From NCBI GenBank assembly GCA_949298665.1, contig CASFXO010000171.1, forward strand, positions 1 to 26,661: 26,661 nt of DNA, read 5' to 3'. The stretch is from an uncultured Lentisphaeria bacterium (GTDB taxonomy: Bacteria; Verrucomicrobiota; Lentisphaeria; Victivallales; Victivallaceae). The position numbers and the translations under genes are program-made. This document shows positions 8,911-16,909 of this stretch, piece after piece. The notes beneath the pieces are model-generated. The model made no database searches and was not told where the DNA came from. It saw nothing but the letters and a program-made list of their open reading frames with translations. Position 1 is the stretch's first letter. The number at the start of each line of letters is the position of its first letter.

Positions 8911-8937
8911 CCTATACCCCGACCGGACCATTGTCAA
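8911..8937 (-). promoter_or_regulatory. possible promoter of the GH78-like gene
   Basis: TTGACA (8932-8937) and TATAGG (8911-8916) stand on the minus strand with a short 15-base spacer. A start here would give a leader of about 140 bases containing several GC-rich inverted repeats. The -35 is perfect, but the spacing is below the usual 16-18, so this is a tentative call. Confidence 0.35.
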
Positions 8938-8984
8938 ATCCGCCCTGAAAAATTTTTTTCACATTATCGCCGATCCGCGCAAGC

Positions 8985-10025
8985 TCACGGTGCAACGGCC
9001 GTTCCATTCCCGGCGCCCCCCTCACCGATGTCCCGGCGGATCGCCGCGGAGTAAGCCGCTCCCTCTTCGGGATGACCGGCCCGGATCCGATGCCGGTTTT
9101 TCACGTTGTCGAAATCCTCTCCGCCGCCGTCTCCACCTCCCGCCAGATACCCTTTCTCAAACGCCAGACCGTCGATGAGACCGTTGAAAATCGCCCGGTA
9201 ATCCACCCGGAATCCCAGCAGAATCGGACGCAGCGGCGGAATCAGCACCGTCGTGCAGTTGCTGGTCAGCGTATTGTAGAATTCCGGCTGCCGATCGAGT
9301 TTCCGCGCCCGCCGGGCCAGATTGAGAAACGCCGTCCGCACCATCTCCGGAGAGGCGGTGGTCGGATAGAGATACAGCGTTTCCCCGCGATGGGTGGCCC
9401 GCAGTTTCAACAGATCGGACTCGGTCCCGAAAATCATCCCCAGACCGTACTGCTTGAACAATCCCGCCACCGTTCCCTGTTCGCGTCCCTCCGGTACCCG
9501 AGTTTCCACCGACAGCACCACATGCCGCCCGTCCGAGAACCCGAAAGACAGCATCGTGTGCGCGATCGCCTGCAGTCCATCCCAGTGCGATACGGCCAGA
9601 TACAGCGTTTCCGCCTGATTCAGGTCATAGGTTTCGGTGCGGTATCGCACATCGTAATCCTGCTCACTGCGATAATGAAAATCCCGGATACCGTCCAGCG
9701 TCACACGGTTCCCGTCGATCGTCACCCGGCACTGCCGCGCCCAGGGGGTCTGGTACACCATATCCGGATCGGGACGAATGGAGGCAAACCACAGCATGAC
9801 CGGCAGCGCCACCACCAGCAGTCCCGGAAATTTCCGATAACGCGGCGCAAAAATCCAGATCCCGAGATACACGCCCGAAAACAGCAGCACCGCCGCGCCC
9901 TTCCCCGCGGCGCCCCCGCCGCCGCAATACGCCAGCGCCCCGACACACCACAGCCAGAGCAGCACCGCCGTCACGGCAAACGGAAGCCGCACCCCCAGGC
10001 CGACCAACCGTTTCAGCAACCGCAT
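8985..10025 (-). CDS. DUF4105 (Lnb N-terminal-like) membrane protein
   Basis: A 346-residue integral membrane protein. Three hydrophobic segments lie at about residues 12-33, 43-62 and 67-84. A soluble domain follows with the blocks TYDLNQAETLYLAVSHWDG, HTMLSFGFSDGRHVVLSVETR and FYNTLTSNCTTVL, which match DUF4105, the domain also found in the N-terminus of lipoprotein N-acyltransferase Lnb. The conserved Ser/Asn/Cys in TSNCTT and the His before LSFGF are the likely functional residues, by analogy to the family. The biochemical activity of such stand-alone proteins is not firmly known. The last 50 or so residues are Gly/Glu rich and probably disordered. It follows the dehydrogenase by 18 bases, with GGAGGG before its ATG. 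Confidence 0.8.
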   Translation of the reverse strand: MRLLKRLVGLGVRLPFAVTAVLLWLWCVGALAYCGGGGAAGKGAAVLLFSGVYLGIWIFAPRYRKFPGLLVVALPVMLWFASIRPDPDMVYQTPWARQCRVTIDGNRVTLDGIRDFHYRSEQDYDVRYRTETYDLNQAETLYLAVSHWDGLQAIAHTMLSFGFSDGRHVVLSVETRVPEGREQGTVAGLFKQYGLGMIFGTESDLLKLRATHRGETLYLYPTTASPEMVRTAFLNLARRARKLDRQPEFYNTLTSNCTTVLIPPLRPILLGFRVDYRAIFNGLIDGLAFEKGYLAGGGDGGGEDFDNVKNRHRIRAGHPEEGAAYSAAIRRDIGEGGAGNGTAVAP

Positions 10026-10043
10026 TCCGTTCCCTCCGCTCCG

Positions 10044-11024
10044 TCAATTGGTCATCAGCAGTTCCGGAGTGATCCGGTACCGTGTCGGAGCGCCGGTGCG
10101 CCAGCTGCGGAATTCCTCCAGCATGTAGTCAGCCATGCGCACCACCTCGTCGTTCAGCGATCCGGCGATATGGCCGGTCAGCTGCACATTGGGCAGCCGG
10201 TAGAGTTCGGAATCCGCCGCGGGCGGCTCGGGATCGGTTACATCCAGCAGCGCCGTCAGGTCGGGACGTTCCCGGAAAACCGCAATCAAATCCGCCTCGT
10301 TCACCTGCGCTCCCCGGCCGGTATTGATGAACACCGCGCCGGGCCGCATCAGCCGGAAAAGATCCCCGTTCAACACGCCGCGGTTATCGTCCCGGTTCGG
10401 CAGGTGATTGCTGACGACGAATGCCGTCCGGAACGCCTCTTCCAGCGACACCGTCCGCCGTTCCGCCCGGGAAGGAACCATCAGCACATTCAAATGGTAC
10501 GGTTTCAGCATTTCCCGGGTCCGGGTGGCGATCGCACCGGCGCCGATCAACGCGACGGTTTCACCGTAGTTGCCCGGCCCGACGAAAGCCGGTGGACGGT
10601 GTCCGAACATCTCCGGCCCGGTATACTCCCGGGTATTCCGGAAAAAACCTTTCATGGCCAATACGATCTGGGCGGTGCAGTATTCCGCCACCGGAATGGC
10701 GTTGGCCTGCCATGCACTGTAAATCTCAATCCCCCGCGCCAGAAACGGTCGGGCGAAATAGTCCGTCGCCCCCGCGCCGTAAAACACCGCTTTCAAACGC
10801 GGCATCGCCGCAAATTCCTCGTCGGAAAACGCCCAGAATCCCCATGTGGAGAAAATCACTTCCACTTCCGACAGCGCCGACCGGTTCCGGTTGAAATTCT
10901 CCGGCGTAATCACTTCCGGATAAAGCTCCGTCTCTCCGGCGACCGCCGCCCGCCGGCCCTTTCCGTACACATAATCGATATTGCCCGGATTACCGGTGAA
11001 AAAAGCGGCTTTGATGGCGGACAT
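10044..11024 (-). CDS. D-isomer-specific 2-hydroxyacid dehydrogenase
   Basis: An NAD(P)-dependent 2-hydroxyacid dehydrogenase of 326 aa, full length. The Rossmann fingerprint is VALIGAGAIATR (157-168). The catalytic set is present: Arg237 in NTGRG, Glu266 in TDPEPP and His285 in GHIAGS. VAEYCTAQIVLAM (112-124) is the family's conserved helix. Substrates in the family range from phosphoglycerate and glyoxylate to lactate and formate, and the sequence does not decide between them. The ATG at 11024 is preceded by AAGGAG. It leads a two-gene unit with the DUF4105 protein. The AT-rich stretch 11040-11090 probably holds its promoter, but I cannot pick clear -35 and -10 boxes. Confidence 0.9.
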   Translation of the reverse strand: MSAIKAAFFTGNPGNIDYVYGKGRRAAVAGETELYPEVITPENFNRNRSALSEVEVIFSTWGFWAFSDEEFAAMPRLKAVFYGAGATDYFARPFLARGIEIYSAWQANAIPVAEYCTAQIVLAMKGFFRNTREYTGPEMFGHRPPAFVGPGNYGETVALIGAGAIATRTREMLKPYHLNVLMVPSRAERRTVSLEEAFRTAFVVSNHLPNRDDNRGVLNGDLFRLMRPGAVFINTGRGAQVNEADLIAVFRERPDLTALLDVTDPEPPAADSELYRLPNVQLTGHIAGSLNDEVVRMADYMLEEFRSWRTGAPTRYRITPELLMTN

Positions 11025-11200
11025 GACACACTCACTCCTTTTTTTTAATTAAAATGCAATCACTTTGAAACTTTACAATACACCGGCGTCTCCGGACACG
11101 GAAAACGCAACGCACGGTACCATCTCCTGGAAAATCGTCCCCGGAAATGCCCGTTGCCGGATTTTCCGTATTCGCCCCCTGCCCTGATTTACCCGGCGTC

Positions 11201-11233
11201 AAAAAAAACGGATGGAGACCGCTCTCCATCCGT
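11201..11233 (-). terminator. intrinsic terminator after the LysM lipoprotein gene
   Basis: A perfect 11-base-pair stem (arms 11223-11233 and 11208-11218) closes a four-base loop. On the minus strand it runs straight into seven further T residues (11201-11207). It lies 34 bases past the LysM stop codon. This is a textbook rho-independent terminator and the strongest in the window. Confidence 0.92.
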
Positions 11234-11266
11234 CCGTTTCCACCCCCCTGCTTTCCGGCGCGTGCT

Positions 11267-12361
11267 TTATTCCGCGCTCGGGATGAAGACGATGCCGCCG
11301 GTCCGCAGCATACCGTCCGGCGGCAGACTGCCTTCATTCAGCTTCTTGAACGTATCGACGGAAATCTTGTTGTCCGCGGCGAATTTTTCAATGGTGATAT
11401 CCGCCTTGATTTCCACCGGAACCGAAGCACCGACCACCACTTCTTCCTGAATCGTTTCGGTTGTCGTCGCCGGAGCAGTACCCGCCGCGGCGTCATTCGC
11501 CGGAGCCGCCGTCGCCCCGTCACCCGTCGCCGGAACCGCAACCGGAGCCGTGTCCGTACTCTTCACTTCATCCAGCACGTTGCTCACTTCGTCCAGTGCG
11601 TCGGCGGTTTTCCTGTCTTCCGCTTTCTGTTCCGAGACGGCGACGGACGTCGTCGCTCCCGCCGGAGTCCGTCCGGGCACCACCAGCTTCTGGCCGATCT
11701 GAAGCCGTCTGGCCGATTCCTCGGTAATGTTGTTGACCTTCATCAGCTCCGACCACTTGACGCCCAGTTTGCGGGCGATCTTGGGCACGTTGTCGCCGGG
11801 TTGAACGATGTAGTAGCCGTCGTCGCTCAGGGTGACTTTGCCGCTGGATGCGGCGGCTCCGGACGTGGATTTCCTGCCGGACTTCTGCGGTGCCGCATAT
11901 TTCCCGCCTTCGGGAATCGTCAGTTTCTGACCGATCTGGAGCCGGGACGCGGTGGCCGCGGTCAAACCGTTCGCCGCCATCAGCGCCCGCAAACTCACCT
12001 TGTGGGCACGGGCGATCTTGTAGCAGGAATCCCCGGCCTTCACGACATAAACGCCGCCCCCGGCCACGGTTTTGTCCGGCACCGAAGCGACCGGTGCGAC
12101 TTCTTTTTCTTCCGTCGCGGAACCGGTCGTACCGACAAATTCATCGAACCGCGGCAATTCGGCGGGTACGGCTTCCTCAGTTTCGACGACCGTCACGGTT
12201 TCCTGCTGAACCGGCGCCACCGGCGTCACCGGCGCCGCGGTCTCTTCCACCGGAGCGGGAATATAACGCCGCTCGCCCATGACTTCCGTGCTGCATCCAC
12301 CGGCGAGCACCAGCCCACCCAGCGCCGCCGCCATACCTGACAATACCACAGTTCTGTTCAT
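11267..12361 (-). CDS. LysM-domain lipoprotein
   Basis: A 364-residue secreted lipoprotein that probably binds peptidoglycan. The start at 12361 gives the signal MNRTVVLSGMAAALGG with the lipobox LAGGC and Cys23 as the lipidated residue. An AGGAGG site lies seven bases upstream. A low-complexity Pro/Val/Glu/Thr linker runs to about 100. LysM 1 is at 104-150 (YVVKAGDSCYKIAR to GQKLTIP) and LysM 2 at 183-229 (YYIVQPGDNVPKIARKLG to GQKLVVPG). An Ala/Thr/Pro-rich spacer leads to a third degenerate LysM-like segment near the C-terminus (about 318-364, ending GGIVFIPSAE), which lacks the usual YxVxxGD opening. No catalytic domain is fused. Its own promoter and terminator make it monocistronic. Confidence 0.9.
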   Translation of the reverse strand: MNRTVVLSGMAAALGGLVLAGGCSTEVMGERRYIPAPVEETAAPVTPVAPVQQETVTVVETEEAVPAELPRFDEFVGTTGSATEEKEVAPVASVPDKTVAGGGVYVVKAGDSCYKIARAHKVSLRALMAANGLTAATASRLQIGQKLTIPEGGKYAAPQKSGRKSTSGAAASSGKVTLSDDGYYIVQPGDNVPKIARKLGVKWSELMKVNNITEESARRLQIGQKLVVPGRTPAGATTSVAVSEQKAEDRKTADALDEVSNVLDEVKSTDTAPVAVPATGDGATAAPANDAAAGTAPATTTETIQEEVVVGASVPVEIKADITIEKFAADNKISVDTFKKLNEGSLPPDGMLRTGGIVFIPSAE

Positions 12362-12401
12362 TTTCTGTCCTCCTGAACCCGAAATCATTCCCAGATATCC
12401 A

Positions 12402-12445
12402 CCTGTTGCTATAATATAAAAACCATCTCCGATAAATGCAACAGG
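12402..12445. repeat. 8-bp inverted repeat bracketing the lysM promoter
   Basis: CCTGTTGC (12402-12409) and its exact reverse complement GCAACAGG (12438-12445) are separated by 28 bases. One arm overlaps the -35 box and the other lies at about the transcription start. This geometry suits a pair of operator half-sites or a looping repressor, but no regulator is identified. Confidence 0.45.
12413..12441 (-). promoter_or_regulatory. probable promoter of the LysM lipoprotein gene
   Basis: TTGCAT (12436-12441) and TATATT (12413-12418) stand on the minus strand with a 17-base spacer. The -10 is strong and the -35 weak, so activation or a modest basal level is plausible. It lies in the 139-base gap between lolD and the LysM gene, about 52 bases before the ATG. 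Confidence 0.6.
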
Positions 12446-12500
12446 ATTTTCTACATTTTTCCGTTCTCTGCCGATGCCGCTTTTCCCGGCGCAGCCCGTC

Positions 12501-13190
12501 TCACCGGGCGGTCAGCACGCCGTCCCGCAGCAGCATTTCCGTATCCGCCTGGGCCGCAATCGCTTCATTGTGGGTAATCATGATGATCGCCCGTTCCGGA
12601 CGGCTCCGCCGTAATTCACGGAACAACGCCAGAATTTCTTCACCGGTCGCGGCGTCCAGATTGCCCGTGGGCTCATCCGCCAGCAGCAGTTCCGGATCGT
12701 TGATCAGCGCCCGGGCGATGGAGGCGCGCTGCTGCTCGCCGCCGGAAAGTTCCCCGGGACGGTGCCGCAACCGGTCGGACAGACCGACCCGTGCCAGCAG
12801 TTCCCGCGCCCGCGTCACCGTCGTGCCCGATGCCGTTCCGGCCATCCGCGCGGGCAGCATCACGTTCTCCAGTACGGAAAGTTCCGGCAGCAGGCAGTAG
12901 GACTGAAACACAAACCCGATCTTCCGGTTCCGGAAGGCCGCCGCCCGGCGTCCGTTCAGCGTCCGGTAATCCGTCCCCGCCGCGCAGATCCGGCCGCGGT
13001 CCGGCCGCTCCAGCGCCCCCAGCAAATTAAGCAACGTGGTCTTCCCGCTGCCTGACGCGCCCAGCAGCGCGGCCCATTCGCCGCGCCGGACCTGCCACCG
13101 GATATTGCGCAGCACTTCCAGACGCACCGTGCCCAGCGTATAGGACTTCGCCACGTCCTCCACTTCCAGAATCCATTCCCGATCATTCAT
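12501..13190 (-). CDS. lolD: LolD-type ABC transporter ATP-binding protein
   Basis: The ATPase of the lipoprotein-releasing LolCDE-type exporter, or the closely related MacB/FtsE-like group. It is 229 aa, the standard size. Walker A is GASGSGKTT (44-52), the Q-loop Gln is at about 96, the signature is LSGGEQQR (148-155), and Walker B is LLLADEPTGNLD (168-179). A switch histidine follows in MITHN. The Lol assignment rests on the adjacent LolC/E permease: the start codon lies inside the last codons of that gene (eight-base overlap), so the two are translationally coupled. At the inner membrane it would drive extraction of lipoproteins toward the outer membrane. Lipobox proteins in the same window are natural clients. 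Confidence 0.92.
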   Translation of the reverse strand: MNDREWILEVEDVAKSYTLGTVRLEVLRNIRWQVRRGEWAALLGASGSGKTTLLNLLGALERPDRGRICAAGTDYRTLNGRRAAAFRNRKIGFVFQSYCLLPELSVLENVMLPARMAGTASGTTVTRARELLARVGLSDRLRHRPGELSGGEQQRASIARALINDPELLLADEPTGNLDAATGEEILALFRELRRSRPERAIIMITHNEAIAAQADTEMLLRDGVLTAR

Positions 13191-14442
13191 AGCGCAGTGC
13201 CTTTGCCGGATCCAGTTTCGCCGCCCGGAGCGCCGGAATCACCGCGCCGACCGTGCACAGCAGCACCGCGCACACCACCACGATCAGCACATCTTCCGGC
13301 ACCATATGCGACGGCAATTCGTTGAAAAAATAAAACTCCTTCGGAAACAACTCCTGCCCGGTCAGCCGGGAGGCCGCGTGCAGAATGTCGTTGCGCAGCC
13401 AGAGCACCAGTGCCCCCAGTCCGGTCCCGCAGAGCGACCCGATCACCCCCACCAGCAGTCCCTGCAGCACGAAAATCCGCATCACCATCCCGTCCCCCGC
13501 GCCAAGCGCCTTGAGAATCCCGATTTCGCGGGTTTTCTGGTAAACCGAAGTGATCAGCGTGTTGGCGATGCTGAACGCGGCCACCAGCACGATGAACACC
13601 AGCAGGAAAAACATCATCCGCTTCTCCACCTCCAGCACTCCCAGCAGCTGCCGGTTTTCCTCCTGCCAGGAGGTCACCACCAGACCGTCCAGGGCACCGC
13701 GCAGTTTTTCCAGGTCCTGATCCATGTCGAACGGGTCCCGGACCCAGCCGTAAATGATCGACGCCCCGCCCCACGGCAGGCCGAAAAGTTCCGCCGCGTC
13801 GTCGCGCCCCACGAAAATCACGCTCCGGTCGAAATCGTACTTCCCGAAGGAATAGATCCCCGTCACCCGGAATTCCGTCGGCAGATAGACCGGACTGTCC
13901 GGATTGAGTTCCACACCGCCTTCCGGCTTGAACCGGACCAGTCCCGTCAACCGGTTCGGCGCATGCACCAGAATCGGATCCCCCAGCCCGACGCCCCAGC
14001 GCCGCGCCATATCGGAACTGATGATCACCTCACCGCGCCCCAGTTTCAGCGCCCCCTCCCGGAGTGCGCCGTCCACCTTCATGTGGTTCCGCACATCCTG
14101 TTCGTCTACGCCGAACACCAGAATCTGCGCATCCAGCGCCTGCCCCAGCTGCACCAGCGCCGGCGACTGCACCACCGGCGCGCCTTCCGCCCCCGTCTCG
14201 CGAATCCGCGCCAGCACGCTTTCCGGATCGCGGATGCCGCCGTAACCGCGCACATGAAAATGTGCCTGCGTATCCAGCAGCTTGGTTTTCATCAAATCCG
14301 TGAAGCCCGTCATCACCGCCAGCACGATGATCAGCACCGCCACCCCCAGCGTCACGCCGATCACCGAAATCAGGGTGATCACCGAAACCGCATTCCGGCG
14401 CGGCCGCAAATATTTTCCGGCAAGAAACCAGGCCGTACTCAT
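13183..14442 (-). CDS. lolC: LolC/LolE-type lipoprotein-releasing permease
   Basis: Permease subunit of the lipoprotein-releasing ABC transporter, 419 aa from the start at 14442 (MSTAWFLAGKYLRPRRN), the usual N-terminus for LolC/E. GGAGGAG lies just upstream. An ATG 54 bases further out would add an Arg-rich tail. Four membrane segments fit the family: one near residues 22-46 and three in the C-terminal third. A long periplasmic MacB-like domain separates the first from the rest. KTREIGILKALGAGDGMVMRIF is the coupling helix that contacts the ATPase. Only one permease is encoded here, so it would work as a homodimer (LolF-like) or with a partner elsewhere. The end overlaps lolD. Confidence 0.92.
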   Translation of the reverse strand: MSTAWFLAGKYLRPRRNAVSVITLISVIGVTLGVAVLIIVLAVMTGFTDLMKTKLLDTQAHFHVRGYGGIRDPESVLARIRETGAEGAPVVQSPALVQLGQALDAQILVFGVDEQDVRNHMKVDGALREGALKLGRGEVIISSDMARRWGVGLGDPILVHAPNRLTGLVRFKPEGGVELNPDSPVYLPTEFRVTGIYSFGKYDFDRSVIFVGRDDAAELFGLPWGGASIIYGWVRDPFDMDQDLEKLRGALDGLVVTSWQEENRQLLGVLEVEKRMMFFLLVFIVLVAAFSIANTLITSVYQKTREIGILKALGAGDGMVMRIFVLQGLLVGVIGSLCGTGLGALVLWLRNDILHAASRLTGQELFPKEFYFFNELPSHMVPEDVLIVVVCAVLLCTVGAVIPALRAAKLDPAKALRYE

Positions 14443-14545
14443 CCTTTTGTCTCCTCCCCGCCGGCTGCCGCTCCGAAACCGGAATTTCCGGCGCAATCAT
14501 GCCTGCGTTTTCCCTGCTTCAACAGCGCTGTTCTACCCATCATTT

Positions 14546-15166
14546 TTACTCGAATCGAACCGGAACCCCCTGTGCGGAAAGCAACGGACCGGCCCAATGG
14601 TTCAAGGTTTCAATCATTTCCGCCCGGGACGGAATCAGCTTCCGGTCGGCAAAATACTTTTCGGCGCTCCGGCCAAATTCCCGGCGCAGTTCCTCCTCCA
14701 GATCGCGGCCGCTCCATTTGTCCCGGATGAGCGACAATCCGCTCTGCCGGGTAAATGTGCGCATCCCGGCCAGATCCACGGAACTGCCGAGCATTTCAGG
14801 CTCCGGCAGCCGGATGACCAGCCGGTCTCCGTCCCGGCGGATGTCGTCGCGCGTCAACTTCCGGAGATCGAAACCGTAAAACTGCTCGACATCCGCCACC
14901 AGCAGTCCCCGGCGTTCCCCGAAAAGCAGACTGTGATCGTCTTTTTCCAGCACCACCGTCGAAAACAGCCGCCGGGTCACGAGAAAATTCATGGACTCGC
15001 TGCGCAGGATATTCAGCGTCAACGCCGTTTTCTCCTCCTGACGCCACGCCAGCGCGGCCGCTCCCAGCACCCTCCGGAGCGGCGTCACCGTCCACAACAC
15101 CGCCGCCGCAAGGCAGAGCGCCGCCAACACGACGCCCGCCGGCCAACGCCACAGCCGCTTCAGCAT
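14546..15166 (-). CDS. DUF4230 family membrane-anchored protein
   Basis: A 206-residue protein with one N-terminal transmembrane helix (about residues 8-27) and a soluble domain that fits DUF4230. Matching blocks are LVTRRLFSTVVLEKDD, RGLLVADVEQFYGFDLRKL and the conserved DGDRLVIRLPEPEML, followed by a long amphipathic helical tail. The family is widespread and of unknown function. The domain should face the periplasm. GAGG stands about nine bases before the ATG at 15166. The start overlaps the stop of a 28-codon ORF by seven bases, and lolC begins 103 bases past its stop. The synthase, small peptide and this gene are tightly linked, so they are likely cotranscribed. Confidence 0.8.
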   Translation of the reverse strand: MLKRLWRWPAGVVLAALCLAAAVLWTVTPLRRVLGAAALAWRQEEKTALTLNILRSESMNFLVTRRLFSTVVLEKDDHSLLFGERRGLLVADVEQFYGFDLRKLTRDDIRRDGDRLVIRLPEPEMLGSSVDLAGMRTFTRQSGLSLIRDKWSGRDLEEELRREFGRSAEKYFADRKLIPSRAEMIETLNHWAGPLLSAQGVPVRFE

Positions 15167-15246
15167 GAGCAGAACCTCAACAGCAGCAGCACCGCCACCA
15201 GAACGATGGCCGCGGCAATGGCCGCCTCTCTGGGTTTCACCGTCAT
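15160..15246 (-). CDS. 28-residue single-pass membrane peptide (small ORF)
   Basis: A short ORF wedged exactly between the synthase and DUF4230 genes. Its ATG overlaps the synthase stop as ATGA and its TGA overlaps the DUF4230 ATG by seven bases, so reading is continuous through all three. The peptide begins MTVKPREAA, then has an uninterrupted hydrophobic run of about 15 residues (IAAAIVLVAVLLLLR) and ends FCSC. That is a positively flanked transmembrane helix with two terminal cysteines. No separate Shine-Dalgarno is seen, so it would rely on reinitiation. It may be a membrane microprotein that partners DUF4230 or simply a coupling ORF. Family unknown. Confidence 0.5.
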   Translation of the reverse strand: MTVKPREAAIAAAIVLVAVLLLLRFCSC

Positions 15247-16778
15247 TTGATAATGGAGTTGAGCATTTTTTCCGTGGCGATGATGGCGGCCGCGAGCTGG
15301 TCGCTGTCCACGCCGGTGGTGGTCAGCGGGCGACCGCCGCCGGTATTCCAGGTAATGGTGGCTTCGACCAGGGCGTCGGTCTTACCGCCCGGGGGAATGC
15401 GCACCTCGTAATCCATCAGCTTCGGCATGGCGAATCCGAGCCGCCGCAGAATCCGCCGGAGCGCCTTGACGAACGCGTCGTAGCCGCCGTCCCCGGTCGC
15501 GGTCCCTTCGATCCGGCTTCCGTCGAATTCCACACTGACGGCGGCGCGCGGCAGCTTGCCGCCGCGGTTTTCCACCTGATAGTCGACGATGCGCAACCGG
15601 CTCCCCACCGGCCGGTTCAGCACGTCGGCGATCAGGAAAGGCAGATCGGCCGGAGAAACCTGTTTTTTCTTGTCGCCCAGCCGCACCACGGCATCAAGAA
15701 CCCGGGCGCGGACCTCCGGTTCGAGCTCGACGCCGAGCGCCTCCAGATTCTGATCGATCGAAGCCTTGCCGGAGAGCTTGCCCAGGGCATAATGCCGCTC
15801 CCGCCCGAAACGTTCCGGCAGCAGGGCGTTGGCGTACAGATTCCCCTTCTTGTCGCCGTCGGCATGCACCCCGCAGGTCTGGGTGAAGACGTCGCCGCCG
15901 GTCACCGGAGCATTCCAGGCGCACCGCTTGCCGGAGAGGGTCTGCAGCAGCTCCGAAGCGCGCCCCAGCAGCTTTTCCACCACATGCGTATGCCGTGAGG
16001 TGAGGTCGTTGATCGCCACCACGATCTGCGCCAGCGGCTGATTGCCGGTCCGCTCGCCCAGCCCGTTGATCGTGGCGTGAATGCCGCTGACCCCGGCTTT
16101 GACCGCGGCGAGGCTGTTGGCGGTCACCAGACCGTAGTCGTTATGTCCGTGAAAATCCAGCCGGACGCCGGGAAACGCCGCATACAACCAGTCCAGATAA
16201 CGGGTCAGCTCGTCCGGCGACAGCACCCCCAACGTGTCCGGCAGCATGATCCGCGCCACCGGAAGCGTCCCGAGCACCGTCATGAATTCATGCACATAGG
16301 CGAAGGAGTCGCGCATGCCGTTGGACCAGTCTTCGAGATACACGTTGACGGCCAGTCCGTGCCCGGCGGCGTACTGCACTTCGCGGGCGACGTCATCGAA
16401 ATGCTGCCGCGGCGATTTGCGCAGCTGAATGCGGCAATGTTTCTCCGACCCTTTGGCCAGAAGGTTGATGGTTTTTCCGCCGACATCGGCGACCCAGTCG
16501 GCGGATTTCCCGCCGTCGATGAATCCGAGAATTTCAATCGCCTCCCGGCAGCCGCGCCCTTCCGCCCAGTCGATGATGGCGCGCACCGCGTCGCGTTCGC
16601 CGTCGGAGACCCGGGCGGAACCGACTTCCATACGGTCGATCCGCATCTGTCCGAGGAGGAGCCGGGCCACCTGCAGTTTTTCGGCGGGGGTGAAGGCGAC
16701 GCCCGGCGTCTGTTCGCCGTCGCGCAGAGTCGTATCGAGAATTTCTACGGCTGAGCCGTGTCGATTTCTGTCTTTCAT
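15243..16778 (-). CDS. LeuA/CimA-family alpha-isopropylmalate or citramalate synthase
   Basis: A 511-residue DRE-TIM metallolyase that condenses acetyl-CoA with a 2-oxoacid. VEILDTTLRDGEQTPGV (11-27) carries the catalytic Arg19 and metal-binding Asp20. HGHND (210-214) supplies metal-binding histidines. GLGERTGN (about 239-246) is conserved in the superfamily. The C-terminal 120 or so residues (from about 390) form a LeuA-type dimerisation/allosteric domain, so feedback control by a branched-chain amino acid is expected. Members of this subgroup have been annotated as isopropylmalate, citramalate or homocitrate synthases, and I cannot separate them. The start at 16778 gives MKDRNRHG after AGGAAG. 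It is preceded by an attenuator-like leader. Confidence 0.85.
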   Translation of the reverse strand: MKDRNRHGSAVEILDTTLRDGEQTPGVAFTPAEKLQVARLLLGQMRIDRMEVGSARVSDGERDAVRAIIDWAEGRGCREAIEILGFIDGGKSADWVADVGGKTINLLAKGSEKHCRIQLRKSPRQHFDDVAREVQYAAGHGLAVNVYLEDWSNGMRDSFAYVHEFMTVLGTLPVARIMLPDTLGVLSPDELTRYLDWLYAAFPGVRLDFHGHNDYGLVTANSLAAVKAGVSGIHATINGLGERTGNQPLAQIVVAINDLTSRHTHVVEKLLGRASELLQTLSGKRCAWNAPVTGGDVFTQTCGVHADGDKKGNLYANALLPERFGRERHYALGKLSGKASIDQNLEALGVELEPEVRARVLDAVVRLGDKKKQVSPADLPFLIADVLNRPVGSRLRIVDYQVENRGGKLPRAAVSVEFDGSRIEGTATGDGGYDAFVKALRRILRRLGFAMPKLMDYEVRIPPGGKTDALVEATITWNTGGGRPLTTTGVDSDQLAAAIIATEKMLNSIIK

Positions 16779-16818
16779 GGGTTCTTTCTTCCTGAAAACG
16801 CTGATCCGCAATCACAAT

Positions 16819-16867
16819 AAAAAAAGCCGTGCGATGACTCACCGGTTACGGCGGGCGGAAGCACGGC
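16819..16867 (-). terminator. leader terminator (attenuator) upstream of the synthase gene
   Basis: On the minus strand GCCGTGC (16861-16867) pairs perfectly with GCACGGC (16826-16832). The 3' arm runs directly into seven T residues (16819-16825). The 28-base loop may fold further. The structure ends 40 bases before the synthase ATG and about 170 bases after its likely promoter, so it should end transcription before the gene unless bypassed. This position is the hallmark of attenuation. Confidence 0.75.
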
Positions 16868-16885
16868 CATCGTTTCCTGTTCTAC

Positions 16886-16908
16886 CCGGAAGAAAAAATT
16901 CCTTCCGG
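16886..16908 (-). promoter_or_regulatory. leader hairpin with alternative pairing to the terminator loop
   Basis: CCGGAAG (16902-16908, minus strand) pairs with CTTCCGG (16886-16892) around a nine-base loop. The same CGGAAG segment can instead pair with CTTCCG at 16856-16861, at the inner edge of the terminator's 5' arm. Such competing folds are what an attenuator needs. The alternative pair is only six bases long. Confidence 0.45.
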
Positions 16909-16909
16909 C

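Noticed and set aside
8947..8961. The A5/T7 symmetric run past the DUF4105 gene as a terminator
   Set aside because: The pairing is all A-T with no GC stem, so it would not form a stable terminator hairpin.
14528..14538. CTGTTCTACCC occurs here and again at 16877-16887, both intergenic in the same direction
   Set aside because: Eleven-base repeats are expected many times by chance in a window of this size, and the flanks do not match.
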